NCBI GenBank assembly: GCA_958450325.1
Contig: OY288246.1
Span: forward strand, 38,496,544 to 38,560,543
Length of the DNA: 64,000 nt
Source: Agrostemma githago
Taxonomy: Eukaryota > Streptophyta > Magnoliopsida > Caryophyllales > Caryophyllaceae
Direction: 5' to 3'
Notes under the pieces: model-generated
Seen by the model: the letters and a program-made list of their open reading frames with translations, nothing else
What the model was told of the DNA's origin: nothing
Databases searched by the model: none
In this document: piece after piece, positions 1-9,712 of the stretch
Layout of the letters: every line of letters begins with the position of its first letter
How positions within the stretch are numbered: position 1 is the stretch's first letter
Made by a program: the position numbers and the translations under genes

Positions 1-113
1 ACTTCTGTTCCCATATCAAATGGGTCTAATGAGTCATGGACTATCAGGAACATCAGCTCAGAATCACCAGGATCATAGGACACAGAAGAAGAGTCAAGAT
101 GAGGCGAGGACAT
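1..113 (-). CDS. possible first exon or start of a gene running off the left edge
   Basis: On the minus strand an ATG at 113 opens 37 codons with no stop up to the window edge. The peptide is rich in Ser, Asp and hydrophobic residues (begins MSSPHLDSSS). Upstream on that strand the sequence contains an AACCCTAAAAA-type stretch, common in plant 5' leaders. I recognise no domain and the frame is short, so this could be chance. It is the only stretch in the window that might belong to a host gene rather than a transposon. Confidence 0.25.
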   Translation of the reverse strand, partial: MSSPHLDSSSVSYDPGDSELMFLIVHDSLDPFDMGTE

Positions 114-386
114 TGATGATATCAGAAAAAGCGAGTTAGATCTCAACAAACATAGTGAGATAAAAAGCGACTTACATGATCAGGGAGAGTAACATGCAAA
201 GAGAGATCGGAATAGTAAAAGAGTTTTTTTAGGGTTTCAATTAAAAAAAGTGAGGTAATCAAGGAGAGAATGAGGGGCTTTGGAATTTGTATGAATAAAT
301 GGGTACAATTTTTAGGGTTCTTATGAGGGGAGTGAGGATGATAGGTATAATAAGGGGAGTGAATAAATGGGGATGAATAAGGGTGA
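114..386. other. flanking sequence of unknown origin
   Basis: AT-rich sequence with several ATGAATAA/GGGGAGTGA-like short repeats between about 280 and 386. I see no ORF, LTR or RNA gene in it. It is the left flank into which the 392-8937 element inserted. Confidence 0.4.
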
Positions 387-391
387 ATGAC
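387..391. repeat. target site duplication ATGAC (left)
   Basis: The 5 bp ATGAC directly before the 5' LTR is repeated at 8938-8942 directly after the 3' LTR. This marks a single integrase-mediated insertion. Confidence 0.9.
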
Positions 392-735
392 TGATAAGTG
401 TAGTTTGTAGTGCCTATTTTTCGTAGTGTTTTGGTCCCATTTTCCTTGTGGAATCGCTCCTTGGGAGCGATTTATGGGCTACTTATGCTTTCTCTAGCTC
501 GTTTCAGGTTCCCGAGACCATTCGTGAAGAGTTGGAGCGATTCCGACTCAATACATACACTTTTTGGAGCCAACGAAGTGAAGGAACGATCACTCGATGC
601 CTTGGATTCGACCCCGAGACCTTGGGACCCAATCCCGAGCCTGCGAGACCCGATCCGGAGTCCCGAGAATCGATGAGAAACCCATGAGAGGCAAGGAGGG
701 ACCAAAAGGATCATATTGGAGGCCTACAAGACCCA

Positions 736-877
736 TCCCCGACGGGAAGGACCTCATCCCGTCCAGGATGAGGTGCACAAAAGAGGAGGCTACTGTCCGG
801 CCCATCCCGATCGGGAGCAGGTCATCCCGGCCGGGACTGACCCCATCCCGACCGGGACCACCTCATCCCGGCCGGGA
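736..877. repeat. array of 12 bp palindromes TCCCGNNCGGGA in U3
   Basis: Palindromic units with two central bases lie at 805-816, 825-836, 846-857 and 866-877, a spacing of 20, 21 and 20 bp. Two decayed units lie at 736-747 and 757-768. The array ends about 55 bp before the TATA box. The same array occurs in the 3' LTR (7714-7855), in the solo LTR at 39980-40142, and inside this element at 4684-4847. Confidence 0.85.
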
Positions 878-932
878 AGGCCCAGTGGCAGCCCGTGAAT
901 GCATTGTTTCTTCTCCTTTCCACTTGGAACCC

Positions 933-940
933 TATATATA
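933..940 (+). promoter_or_regulatory. TATA box of the 5' LTR promoter
   Basis: TATATATA lies just downstream of the palindrome array and is identical in the 3' LTR at 7911-7918. It is the expected pol II promoter of the element; the start site would lie about 30 bp downstream. Confidence 0.7.
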
Positions 941-1407
941 CCCTTCCTCTTGTATTCCTATGTTATGTTCTTCATTACCCACTAAACCCTAGACTACTTT
1001 AGGTTAGATTAGCTTAGTTTAGTCCTTAATTAGTCGTTAATCTAGTGATTACTCTTGTATTATTGGATCTCTTGAAGAATCTATCAAGCTTGACAACCTT
1101 GGTGGAATTGTTTGAGTTTTCTTCTATGCAAGTGTTCTTCTTTTCATCCTTTGTAGTTGGTATAATCTTTCTCATCCTTTTTACTCTTAATCTTGTTTGT
1201 TCCTTCAAGTTTCAATCTTTGATTATTGTTTATTGTTCTTGATTGTTCTTCATGGATGTTTTTATGTTTGTGATGTTTCCTCTTGTTTATGTTAGTCTTA
1301 GTTTGATTATGAGTGATTAGATTCTTTGTGGGGTTAGTAGGAGGATTAAGTGTGGATTATGGGTGATTAGGGCTTTATTATGGGTAAATGGTGAATCTTT
1401 GTTGTTA

Positions 1408-1417
1408 GTCACATGTT
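1408..1417. repeat. LINE target site duplication (left copy)
   Basis: GTCACATGTT is repeated with one mismatch as GTCATATGTT at 2200-2209. The uninterrupted 3' LTR has a single copy. Confidence 0.85.
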
Positions 1418-2199
1418 CTTTTTTTGGTGAAATGTAAGTGATTATATTCATCCAAAAAATATACAGGAATAGCATATACTGTACAATCGATGTTCAAGAC
1501 ATATCAGACCCAAAAAATAACAAACAAACTATAAGCAATCAAGCCGTGAGGCCTAGCTGTTATAGCCTATTCTACGCAGGAAATTAAGGTCTTCATGGGA
1601 TATATCATCCGTGTTCTGGTTTCTAATTCGACTCTTAGTCTCTGATATGATTTGCCTTGCCACACTCTCCGGTCTAGCAATGATTCCTTCAACTCGAGCT
1701 TTGTTTCGTTGGTTCCATACATGATAATATGACGTCGTCAGAAGACAAGCTTTTGTTTTCCAATGTATCGATCCATCCGCAATATCAATAGTATGGTCCA
1801 TGTTAGGCATCCATCCAGTACGGTCATCAATGCTCATCAATATTCTTTTGTTATAGGCACAGTCAAAGAAAAGGTGAGGGACCGTTTCTTCATCTGCACA
1901 ACACAACCAACAACGGTCATCATCACAGCAGCCGAATTTGCGCAGCTTCGCTTTAGTATTGATCCCCTTTTGAAGAATAATCCACGCAATTAGGCTATGT
2001 TTCTGAATGTTCCAAGAATTCCAAACTGTAATCGTCCATGCGGGTGTTGTAGGTTGTGAGCACAACCATTTATACCCGCTTCTAGTCGAGTAACCCTTCT
2101 CATCCAGGAGCCATTTCCCATTATCATAACCGGCCTTCATTCGATCCTTAACCTTGCAGATCATCTTCCATCCCCACGAGGCATCTTTGGGCGGGCATT
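1418..2199 (-). mobile_element. 5'-truncated LINE (non-LTR retrotransposon) inserted in the LTR
   Basis: This 782 bp block is absent from the 3' LTR and bounded by a 10 bp target duplication. Its left edge is a T-run (1419-1425), which is the poly(A) tail seen from the other strand. It carries the last part of a LINE second ORF on the minus strand. Target-primed insertion of a 5'-truncated copy explains all of this. Confidence 0.88.
1553..2164 (-). pseudogene. C-terminal end of LINE ORF2 with zinc-binding zf-RVT domain
   Basis: A 203-residue minus-strand frame survives. Its Cys/His/Trp-rich block (CWLCCADEETVPHLFFDC, around residues 83-100) is typical of the zinc-binding region after the reverse transcriptase in plant LINE-type polyproteins. 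This is known of the family; here I infer it from the CxxC...HLFFxC pattern and the SLIAWIILQKGINTK-like motif before it. The endonuclease and RT domains are missing because the copy is 5'-truncated, so the piece cannot work alone. The first Met is simply internal. After the stop about 135 bp of 3' UTR lead to the poly(A) tail at 1418-1425. Confidence 0.82.
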
Positions 2200-2209
2200 G
2201 TCATATGTT
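2200..2209. repeat. LINE target site duplication (right copy)
   Basis: GTCATATGTT, the right copy of the duplication flanking the LINE fragment, with one difference from the left copy. Confidence 0.85.
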
Positions 2210-2748
2210 GGGCACACTATGTGTTTGTTGAAATGCTTGTTTGAGTTGTAGTGGCCATGCTTCTCATGCTAGTCTTCCTCTACTCATTGTTTGTCTAGTA
2301 TGTGATTATGTTGAGAATAGTCTTAGACACAAGAGTGTGGACTAGGGTTTAGACGCGAGAGCGCGAACCCACCTTGACATCGGTCTAAGTAGCGAGAGCC
2401 CGGATCGACTCTAGCAACTAGGAGACACCTACACCCTTGATTACCCAAATCATCCTACTACGCTTATGAACCCGACCTAACCCTACTCTTTCCTCGTTCG
2501 ATTTCTTTAGTTCGATAGATTCGTTTAGCCTTAGTTGTTACCCCTAGCTTAGCCATAGTCTTAGTTCATTCCCTTCTTATCGTTCTAGTTTTGTTTAGCG
2601 TCGAGACCTAGTCAAGTCTTTAGGTGGAACTTGGTCCAAACCCTCTTTACCATCCCCGTGGATTCGAGCCTACTTGCCCTAGCTACCCACTAGGAATAGT
2701 CGGTTTTATATTGATCGGCGGGATCCACGACAAATCCCACCATCAATT

Positions 2749-2766
2749 TGGCGCCGTCGCCGGGGA
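2749..2766 (+). promoter_or_regulatory. primer binding site, tRNA-Asp type
   Basis: TGGCGCCGTCGCCGGGGA starts three bases after the 5' LTR. It is complementary, with one mismatch, to the 3' end of plant tRNA-Asp as I know it. Athila-type elements use this primer. Confidence 0.85.
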
Positions 2767-3037
2767 CGGTGCTAGTTTAGACTTTGTTTTCCTAGTTACT
2801 TGACTTTGTCTTTTGTTTTGTGTTTTTCTTTTTGTTTCTTTGCTTCTTGTGTGTGTGAGGTTTATTTCTCTCTTGTCTAGTGCCCAAAAAGCACTAGGCT
2901 TCTCACGTTTGCTCCTAGTCCACAGTTTTTGCCTAGAGGTGGTCACCATCTTCTTCTTACGACTCAGAGCCGCATAAACGGACGGTTGCTAGATTGAGAG
3001 GTTTCCAACCGGGTACAAGCCAAGATTTCGAGCAAGC

Positions 3038-4345
3038 ATGAGGTTTGATCTAAACTCCGCACCCATGGAAGCCACCATGAGCTACTCTTCTCCCTCTATG
3101 GAACAAAGATATGACATGACGTCCCCCTACCATAATCAAGCTTCTTGGGGTAATCAAGACACTAGGGGGTATGCGCTTCAAGGTTATGGAAATGGCTACC
3201 AACAAGTGAGCGCTTATCAACCATATAATCATGGTGGCTATTACTCGAGCAATCATTGTGAACCCACCATGTTTCATCATCACTCACCGTATGGAAGCCA
3301 ATTTCCCCAAAACCCACCACATTACCCTTCACCCCAACCACAATATGAACCCCATGACCCACAATACTACCAATCACCTCAACCTCACTACCAACAATAT
3401 GATGCCCCACCCCTTGGGTATCATCAAGATTTTCAAGGAGCTTTACAGGACCCCAATGACCACCAATCGTCAAACTTGGAGTTGTATCAATCGATTCTTC
3501 AAGTGCAAAGGAGCAACCAACAAGAAATGGCCATCCAATCGCAAAAGACTTATGAACTCTTGGCCGAGCTCCAAAGGGAAAGAAAGGAACTTAAAGCTAG
3601 ATTGAATGCTTTAATGGCTCAAACCCTAATGTTTTTAACTCGATCTTCACAACTTGATGAGGAATGTTCATTTGGGGAAGGGGAACAACCCAATGAAGAA
3701 GCCGTTAATGAATTCCCTATGAGGAGCGAACTTTGCTTTGAAGAACCTCAATCGTCTACCCAAAAAGAGACGAATGAGGATATGGCTCTTGGTGAAGGCA
3801 TAGTTGGTGAAGAATTGGAGGAGGATAGTGCGTTGGATGATTTGGTGGAGTTTGTGAAGTTGTTGGGTGAAATTGACAAGCCCAAGTTGCCCTAGTCCGA
3901 GAATGTAGAAAAACATCAAGAGCCCCTTGTAGGTGAACCAAGCAATGATTTGGAAGAGATTGAAACCGCCGGTAGAAGTTTAAATTCTCCTCTCCAAGAT
4001 GACGTGGGGACAAGCGATGAAGATAGGGAACCTCAACTTGAGGAAAGTGTGGGGGTGTGCAACAAGGAAATGAGGCCAAAGCCGTTTTTTGTGCCTCATG
4101 ATGAAGACTTGAAGCTTGATAGTAATTGGAGGCGATGCCTAGGGAGGAAGAGGTCGGTTAAGCTCGTAGGATGGATAGACCCCGGAGACAACACGAAAGA
4201 TGACGTTGGGTCTTTTGAGGACTACTTCTTGCCTCCACCTTGGAGGCCGTGGAGGATTGCTTGGCTCGAGCACTCTTTGGGCCGTCTCTATGATGTCGGT
4301 AGTGCGTTTGACTTGCTCCTCCATGCCCTTGAGGGCTATGGTTGA
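3038..4345 (+). pseudogene. gag-position ORF of the non-autonomous element, broken by one in-frame TAG
   Basis: A frame of 285 codons ends at TAG 3893-3895. The same frame then stays open for another 149 codons to TGA at 4343-4345, so it looks like one 435-codon ORF with a single stop. Residues 1-135 are rich in Tyr, Gln, Pro, His and Asn, with tandem PQY/HYQ-like blocks. Residues about 150-205 form a charged, probably coiled-coil helix (LLAELQRERKELKARL). The rest is acidic, with a basic, Trp-rich C-terminus. There is no gag capsid domain and no CCHC knuckle, so a gag role rests only on its position after the primer site. The base after the TAG does not match the well-known viral readthrough context, so mutation is likelier than programmed readthrough. 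I do not recognise a family. Confidence 0.6.
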
Positions 4346-4683
4346 AGAATGAGAGTCCACCATCCTTGGTTTGACGGAGTTCCTTAAGAACCGTCATGTT
4401 GTACATTCCCCTACCTCTCTTCTCTTTAGCTTTGTGTTTGTAATTATGTTTATTGTGATTTTTTTCCTAGGACTCTTTGTTTTGTGATATTCTTGTTATT
4501 TGGATTGTTGATGAGCGTTGTGAGGGAGAGAATTTGATGTTGTGTTTGAGTTTATTGTGATAGGTGAAGTGAAAATGACTCCTAGAGAGGAATGGTTATC
4601 GATAGAGCATGGATTGTGAGCAAGGGAACGGGTTTTTGAAGCTTTGAATAGCTTTTGGGGTTTTGGAAGCCACGAAGAGAGCG
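4346..4683. other. non-coding internal region
   Basis: T-rich sequence after the ORF, with no feature I can support. Confidence 0.4.
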
Positions 4684-4847
4684 TCCCGACCGGGAAGGGT
4701 GAAACATCCCGACCGGGAAGGATCCATCCCGATCGGGATGAGGGTACCATATTTTGGGTTTACTGGAGTGCCATCCCGATCGGGACGGGAGCTTCTCGAC
4801 CGGGACGGGTATGTCATCCCGACCGGGACCACCCATCCCGACCGGGA
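4684..4847. repeat. second palindrome array, inside the element body
   Basis: TCCCGRYCGGGA units lie at 4684-4695, 4707-4718, 4727-4738, 4774-4785, 4817-4828 and 4836-4847, with one decayed unit near 4796. They match the units of the LTR array although this region is not LTR sequence. Confidence 0.85.
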
Positions 4848-7370
4848 TGGCCCCCTACTCCCCCTTGTGCCTCTTCTTCGTCATTTGAGTCCACCCAACC
4901 ATTGTACACCCCCTCCCAACCTCCCTTCTTCTCGTTGTTCCTATCATACGACCCTTCCGATTTACTTAAATGCCATCACTTCATTTCCTCTTCACTTTAC
5001 ACCGAGCCCCACATCAAATCTCACCCCCTCACACCATTACTACCTCAACCATGCGATACTTTCAAGTTTGAAGCGGGATGACAATGATGACGACAAGCAA
5101 AGTGCTTATATTGACCAATGAGACGATGGAGCGAGTGAGTTGCTAACCGCATGGTACGACAACTATCCTTTCTTTTCCGTCTTCGATAACTTGTCTTCTT
5201 TTGTTAGTTCCCCTTCCCTTATACACTTTTGTATCATGGTGGCCCTCGGGGCCTTGGTATTTGTTGCTCCCGACTCTCGATGATGTGATTACATCGAGAG
5301 TCATTTCAAAATCCAACTTTACAAGATTTTCACCCTTTTGTACCAATAAGTCGGATTTGGGTGGAATCCGGGCTAGATGACTTGATTACACCTAGTCCTC
5401 CCCTCCCATTCCCTTTTATTTCCTTCTTTTTATTTTTCTTCTCCCATCCATATCTTTTCTTGTCTCGGCCCATGGTGACTTGACTACACCCCGGCCGGAC
5501 ACTTTCTACCCTTTTCTCCACTTTTCTTTTTGATTTTTAGCTTTATTTTCATAGTTTCTCTTCTTTTGTGTCTCCATGCACTACGGTCGAGCATGAGGAC
5601 ATTGCTCGGCTTAAGTGTGGGGGAGCGATATTCTATCGTTGTTAGTTTTATTTTCGTAGTTTTTCGAAAAATCTTTAAAAATCCTAAAAATTTGAATTTT
5701 TTTCACAAAAATCAAAAAGATTTTCCTTTTGTGTGTTTTCCTTTTTATGTCGTTGTATCGTATCTGTGTTTTGTTGTGCGTGTTTTGCCTCCCTTTTTCC
5801 TCTTAGGTCGCCTAATCGCCGCTAACTTTGGAAGGCTTTCAAGACATCTGGTAACACCTTATCCCTTTTTCCTCTTTACCTCTTGTGATGTTCGGAGGAG
5901 ATTTGTGATGTAGTGTGCTCGGGAGGAGCTTTGTAAAGTTTGGTGTTGGTTGGTGGCTTGTTTGGAAGCTCGGGGTGGTGTTTGTGTTGTTTATGTGTTG
6001 TTTTGTTTTGTTTTTGTTTTGTGGCCTTTTGTCTCTTTTTCTTTCGTTTTCGTCGCGTCTTTGTTTTGTGTTGTGTAGTTGTGTCTTGTGTGTAAATAGG
6101 TTTTCGAAAACCCGCTTTAGAGGCTAGTGTGCGAGTGTTTACTTTCTCTTCCTAGTGGTATAAATCGAGTCTTGGACTTTAGTCTAGTAGAATGACCCTA
6201 AATCAATGATTTCGTTGGTCCTTTACATTGAGTCCACCTAGCTTACTAGGGATTTACTACGGGATTTGCACTTTGACCATTATGACCACCCACGGTGTGA
6301 AAAGGCCTTGGTTGCCGAGTCCCGTCCCTTAGGTGACCATGTTTAGGATTGTTTGATTATTCCAAGTTCTCCACTTTTTGTGGGTTTGAAGAGGGATCGC
6401 GACCCCCGACTTACCCATTTACCTACCTCCTACACATATCCACACAATAAATTGCAATTTGTTGAGTTCTCTCTTTCTTGTTACACAAAGAAATGCCAAA
6501 AAGCCAAATCAAGCCAAAAGAGCAAAGAAAAGAAAAAGAAAGAAAAAAAAATGAAAGAAAGAAAAGAATGAAGAAAAAGAAAAGGCACAAAATCCAAAAA
6601 GAAAATAGAAAAGAAGAAAAAGAAATGGCATGGCAACAAACAAAGCAAAAATGCAAAAGAAAAGAGAAAATGCCAAAAGAAAATCGTCTCACAAAAACAT
6701 CCTAACCCCACAAAAATAAGCCTTTTTCCGACTTTTGCCGTGAAGAGCCTACCAAAGGACCGAGTCCCTAGGAAGGATGATAGCGGCAAAGGTCGGTCTT
6801 CCCTCACTTTGCAATTATTTCCACCTTTTTACTTGGACTAGTTAGGCGGTTTCGGTCATGGGACGACCCTCTTGGCTCATTGCTAAAGGGGGCGGGTTCT
6901 CACTTACCTACAGTGTCAACTAACACCGTGGTTCATCCTTTTTCCATCCCGCCGATCGTCCCGTAGTACGTTCTTAGAAGGTTAGGAGGAACCCAGGTAA
7001 GTTACCATTGTTTTTATTGCTTTGTCGTCATACTATTAGGGTTTTGTCCATCTTGGTTTGTATTGCTAGCTTGGGAACGTTGTCACTTGCCTTGAGTCCT
7101 AAACCGGTGCTTCTTTCAGTGCTTTTTAGAGGGAAGCGGTATTTGTTTCTTTTTGGGTGCAACCTTTTGTGTATTTGTTTGTATGTTTGTTTGTTTATGT
7201 GTTTTTGTGTCCGGTTGCATCCATGATTTTGTCGCAAGACCTCACTTGCCTTGCGGAGAGCACTTATCCTCTAGGTGCTCTCGCGTGAGTTGAAAGGGCG
7301 TAGGGTGCACTAATACCCACTCGGCTAGTATAGTAGTTAGTATGTGCTTACTCGAGGGCGAGTAAGGGTT
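4848..7370. other. long non-coding internal region with low-complexity stretches
   Basis: Several short ORFs are open here (for example 5530-5913), but their T-rich composition gives Phe/Leu-rich peptides without domains, so I do not call them genes. A run rich in AAAG/AAGA lies at about 6490-6690. A polypurine-tract-like copy (AAGTGTGGGGGAG) lies at 5613-5625. Confidence 0.5.
5613..5625 (+). promoter_or_regulatory. internal copy of the polypurine tract (possible central PPT)
   Basis: AAGTGTGGGGGAG is identical over 13 bases to the tract abutting the 3' LTR at 7371-7383. A second plus-strand primer site is a possibility (inference). Confidence 0.5.
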
Positions 7371-7384
7371 AAGTGTGGGGGAGT
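7371..7384 (+). promoter_or_regulatory. polypurine tract before the 3' LTR
   Basis: AAGTGTGGGGGAGT abuts the 3' LTR start TGATAAGTG, as expected for the plus-strand primer. Confidence 0.8.
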
Positions 7385-7713
7385 TGATAAGTGTAGTTTG
7401 TAGTGCCTATTTCGTAGTGTTTTGGTCCCATTTTCCTTGTGGAATCGCTCCTTGGGAGCGATTTATGGGCTACTTATGCTTCCTCTAGCTCGTTTCAGGT
7501 TCCCGAGACCATTCGTGAAGAGTTGGAGATACATACACTTTTTGGAGCCAACGAAGTGAAGGAACAATCACTCGATGCCTTGGATTCGACCCCGAGACAT
7601 TGGGAGCCAATCCCGAGCCTCCGAGACCCGATCCCGAGTCCCGAGAATCGATGAGAAACCCATGAGAGGCAAGGAGGGACCAAAAGGATCATATTGGAGG
7701 CCTACAAGACCCA

Positions 7714-7855
7714 TCCCTGACGGGAAGGACCTCATCCCGTCCGGGATGAGGTGCACAAAAGAGGAGGCTACTGTCCGGCCCATCCCGACCGGGAGCAGGT
7801 CATCCCGGCCGGGACCGACCCCATCCCGACCGGGACCACCTCATTCCGGCCGGGA
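7714..7855. repeat. palindrome array of the 3' LTR
   Basis: Units start at 7714, 7735, 7783, 7803, 7824 and 7844. Intervals are 21, 48, 20, 21 and 20 bp. Four of the six are perfect or near-perfect TCCCGNNCGGGA. Confidence 0.85.
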
Positions 7856-7910
7856 AGGCCCAGTGGCAGCCCGTGAATGCATTGTTTCTTCTCCTTTCCA
7901 CTTGGAACCC

Positions 7911-7918
7911 TATATATA
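7911..7918 (+). promoter_or_regulatory. TATA box of the 3' LTR
   Basis: TATATATA, in the same position relative to the palindrome array as in the 5' LTR. Confidence 0.65.
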
Positions 7919-8937
7919 CCCTTCCTCTTGTATTCCTATGTTATGTTCTTCATTACCCACTAAACCCTAGACTACTTTAGGTTAGATTAGCTTAGATTAG
8001 TGTAGATCCTTAATTAGTCGTTAATCTAGTGATTACTCTTGTATTATTGGATCTCTTGAAGAATCTATCAAGCTTGACAACCTTGGTGGAATTGTTTGAG
8101 TTTTCTTCTATGCAAGTGTTCTTCTTTTCATCCTTTGTAGTTGGTATAATCTTTCTCATCCTTTTTACTCTTAATCTTGTTTGTTCCTTCAAGTTTCAAT
8201 CTTTGATTATTGTTTATTGTTCTTGATTGTTCTTCATGGATGTTTTTATGTTTGTGATGTTTCCTCTTGTTTATGTTAGTCTTAGTTTGATTATGAGTGA
8301 TTAGATTCCTTGTGGGGTTAGTAGGAGGATTAAGTGTGGATTATGGGTGATTAGGGCTTGATTATGGGTAAAGGGTGAATCTTTGTTGTTAGTCACATGT
8401 TGGGCACACTATGTGTTTGTTGAAATGCTTGTTTGAGTTGTAGTGACCATGCTTCTCATGCTAGTCTTCTTCTACTCATTGTTTGTCTAGTATGTGATTA
8501 TGTTGAGAATAGTCTTAGACACAAGAGTGTGGACTAGGGTTTAGACGCGAGAGCGCGAACCCACCTTGACATCGGTCTAAGTAGCGAGAGCCCAGATCGA
8601 CTCTAGCAAGTAGGAGACACCTACACCCTTGATTACCCAAATCATCCTACTACGCTTATGAACCCGACCTAACCCTACTCTTTCCTCGTTCGATTTCCTT
8701 AGTTCGATAGATTCGTTTAGCCTTAGTTGTTACCCCTAGCTTAGCCATAGACTTAGTTCATTCCCTTCTTATCGTTCTAGTTTAGTTTAGCGTCGAGACC
8801 TAGTCAAGTCTTTAGGTGGAACTTGGTCCAAACCCTCTTTACCGTCCCCGTGGATTCGACCCTACTTGCCCTAGCTACCCACTAGGAATAGTCGGTTTTA
8901 TATTGATCGACGGGGCCCACGAGAAATCCTACCATCA

Positions 8938-8942
8938 ATGAC
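8938..8942. repeat. target site duplication ATGAC (right)
   Basis: Matches 387-391 on the other side of the element. Confidence 0.9.
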
Positions 8943-9374
8943 GTCCCAAATTCTGCAATGTGGAAGAAAACTGACCGGGCGAAACCATCGGGTGTAGTAT
9001 CACCCGAAGGAAAAGCCACGAGAATTCCAGAAAACCGCAAAGCAAAGTTTCACCCTATGAAGACCTGTTGTGTGCTAAATTTAGACAGTTTTTCCCTCAT
9101 TTAGACTCGTTTTTCCCTCGTTTTGCGAGTTTAGAGTGCGATTATCGCCATATTGTGAGTACTTCTCGCATTAGCGTCCCTCTTGTGCGTTTTACGTGTT
9201 TTTGGTAGTTTTTCTATCAATTTTGATAGGATTTGGCACCGAAATCATGATCGAGCTTCCATGAGCACAAGAGAAGGGAATACCGTCCTAAAGAGCAAAG
9301 CACACAACCTAAAGTTTAAAGTCATCCAATCAATCGACAAAGAATGAGACAAGGAAAGAGGCTAAAGAATATGA

Positions 9375-9582
9375 CCGGGGATGAAATTTCACCCGATGAA
9401 GTACGACCGGGCGAAATTTCACCCGACGGTAAAGTGCCTCCCTGAAGATTTTCCGAGCTTCCCCACCGGGCGAAAATGACCGGGTGAAATTTTGCCCACC
9501 GGGTGAAATTTCGCCCGATGAAGAAAAGTGCCAAAATCGCAAATGAGAAGAAAGTCTCACCGGGCAAAATTTCACCCGGTGG
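9375..9582. repeat. array of 18 bp palindromes CGGGYGAAATTTCRCCCG
   Basis: At least five copies of a perfect or near-perfect palindrome centred on AAATTT with CGGG/CCCG arms occur upstream of the TATA box. The last unit (around 9558-9582) extends to ACCGGGC...ACCCGGT. The corresponding array in the other LTR is at about 16200-16405. Confidence 0.8.
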
Positions 9583-9703
9583 GATTAGTTCGACATACCG
9601 CAGGGCGAAGTTTTACTCCATGAAGATGCAAATGGTGATTGTCTCACTAATGAAGCAAAAGTTGGATTTGGGCTTTAGGTTAAGAGACCCATTAAGGCAT
9701 TAC

Positions 9704-9712
9704 TATATATAT
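9704..9712 (+). promoter_or_regulatory. TATA box of the Athila-like 5' LTR
   Basis: TATATATAT after the palindrome array, repeated at 16528-16536 in the other LTR. Confidence 0.6.

Larger units (their letters stand above)
392..2745 (+). repeat. 5' LTR, interrupted by a LINE fragment
   Basis: Direct repeat of 7385-8937. It starts TGATAAGTG and ends CCATCA. It is 2354 bp because of a 782 bp LINE insertion plus a 10 bp duplication; without these it matches the 1553 bp of the 3' copy. The order is palindrome array, TATA box, then a T-rich R/U5 part. Confidence 0.92.
392..8937 (+). mobile_element. complete non-autonomous LTR retrotransposon (LARD type, Athila-like primer site)
   Basis: Two long direct repeats begin TGATAAGTG and end ACCATCA, flanked by the 5 bp duplication ATGAC. 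Inside are a tRNA-Asp type primer binding site, one gag-position ORF and a polypurine tract, in that order. No protease, RT, RNase H or integrase motif is present, so the element cannot move on its own. The primer site is of the kind used by Athila elements, which suggests an Athila relative supplies the enzymes (inference). A solo LTR of the same family lies at 38904-40484, so the family was active more than once. The LTRs are nearly identical apart from a LINE insertion, indicating a fairly young insertion. Confidence 0.88.
7385..8937 (+). repeat. 3' LTR
   Basis: A 1553 bp direct repeat of 392-2745 without the LINE. It begins TGATAAGTG, ends ACCATCA, and is followed by the target duplication. 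The palindrome array is at 7714-7855 and the TATA box at 7911-7918. Confidence 0.92.

Noticed and set aside
1026..1242. Open frames on both strands in the LTR (repeated at 8010-8226)
   Set aside because: They are identical in the two LTRs because the LTRs are copies, lie in T-rich R/U5 sequence, and encode no domain.
3893..3895. Programmed stop readthrough at TAG
   Set aside because: The downstream bases do not match the well-known plant-virus readthrough context, and one copy cannot distinguish it from a mutation; kept only as an open question.
6353..6807. Lys/Glu-rich and Phe/Leu-rich frames
   Set aside because: Produced by A-rich simple sequence; composition only, no conserved motif.
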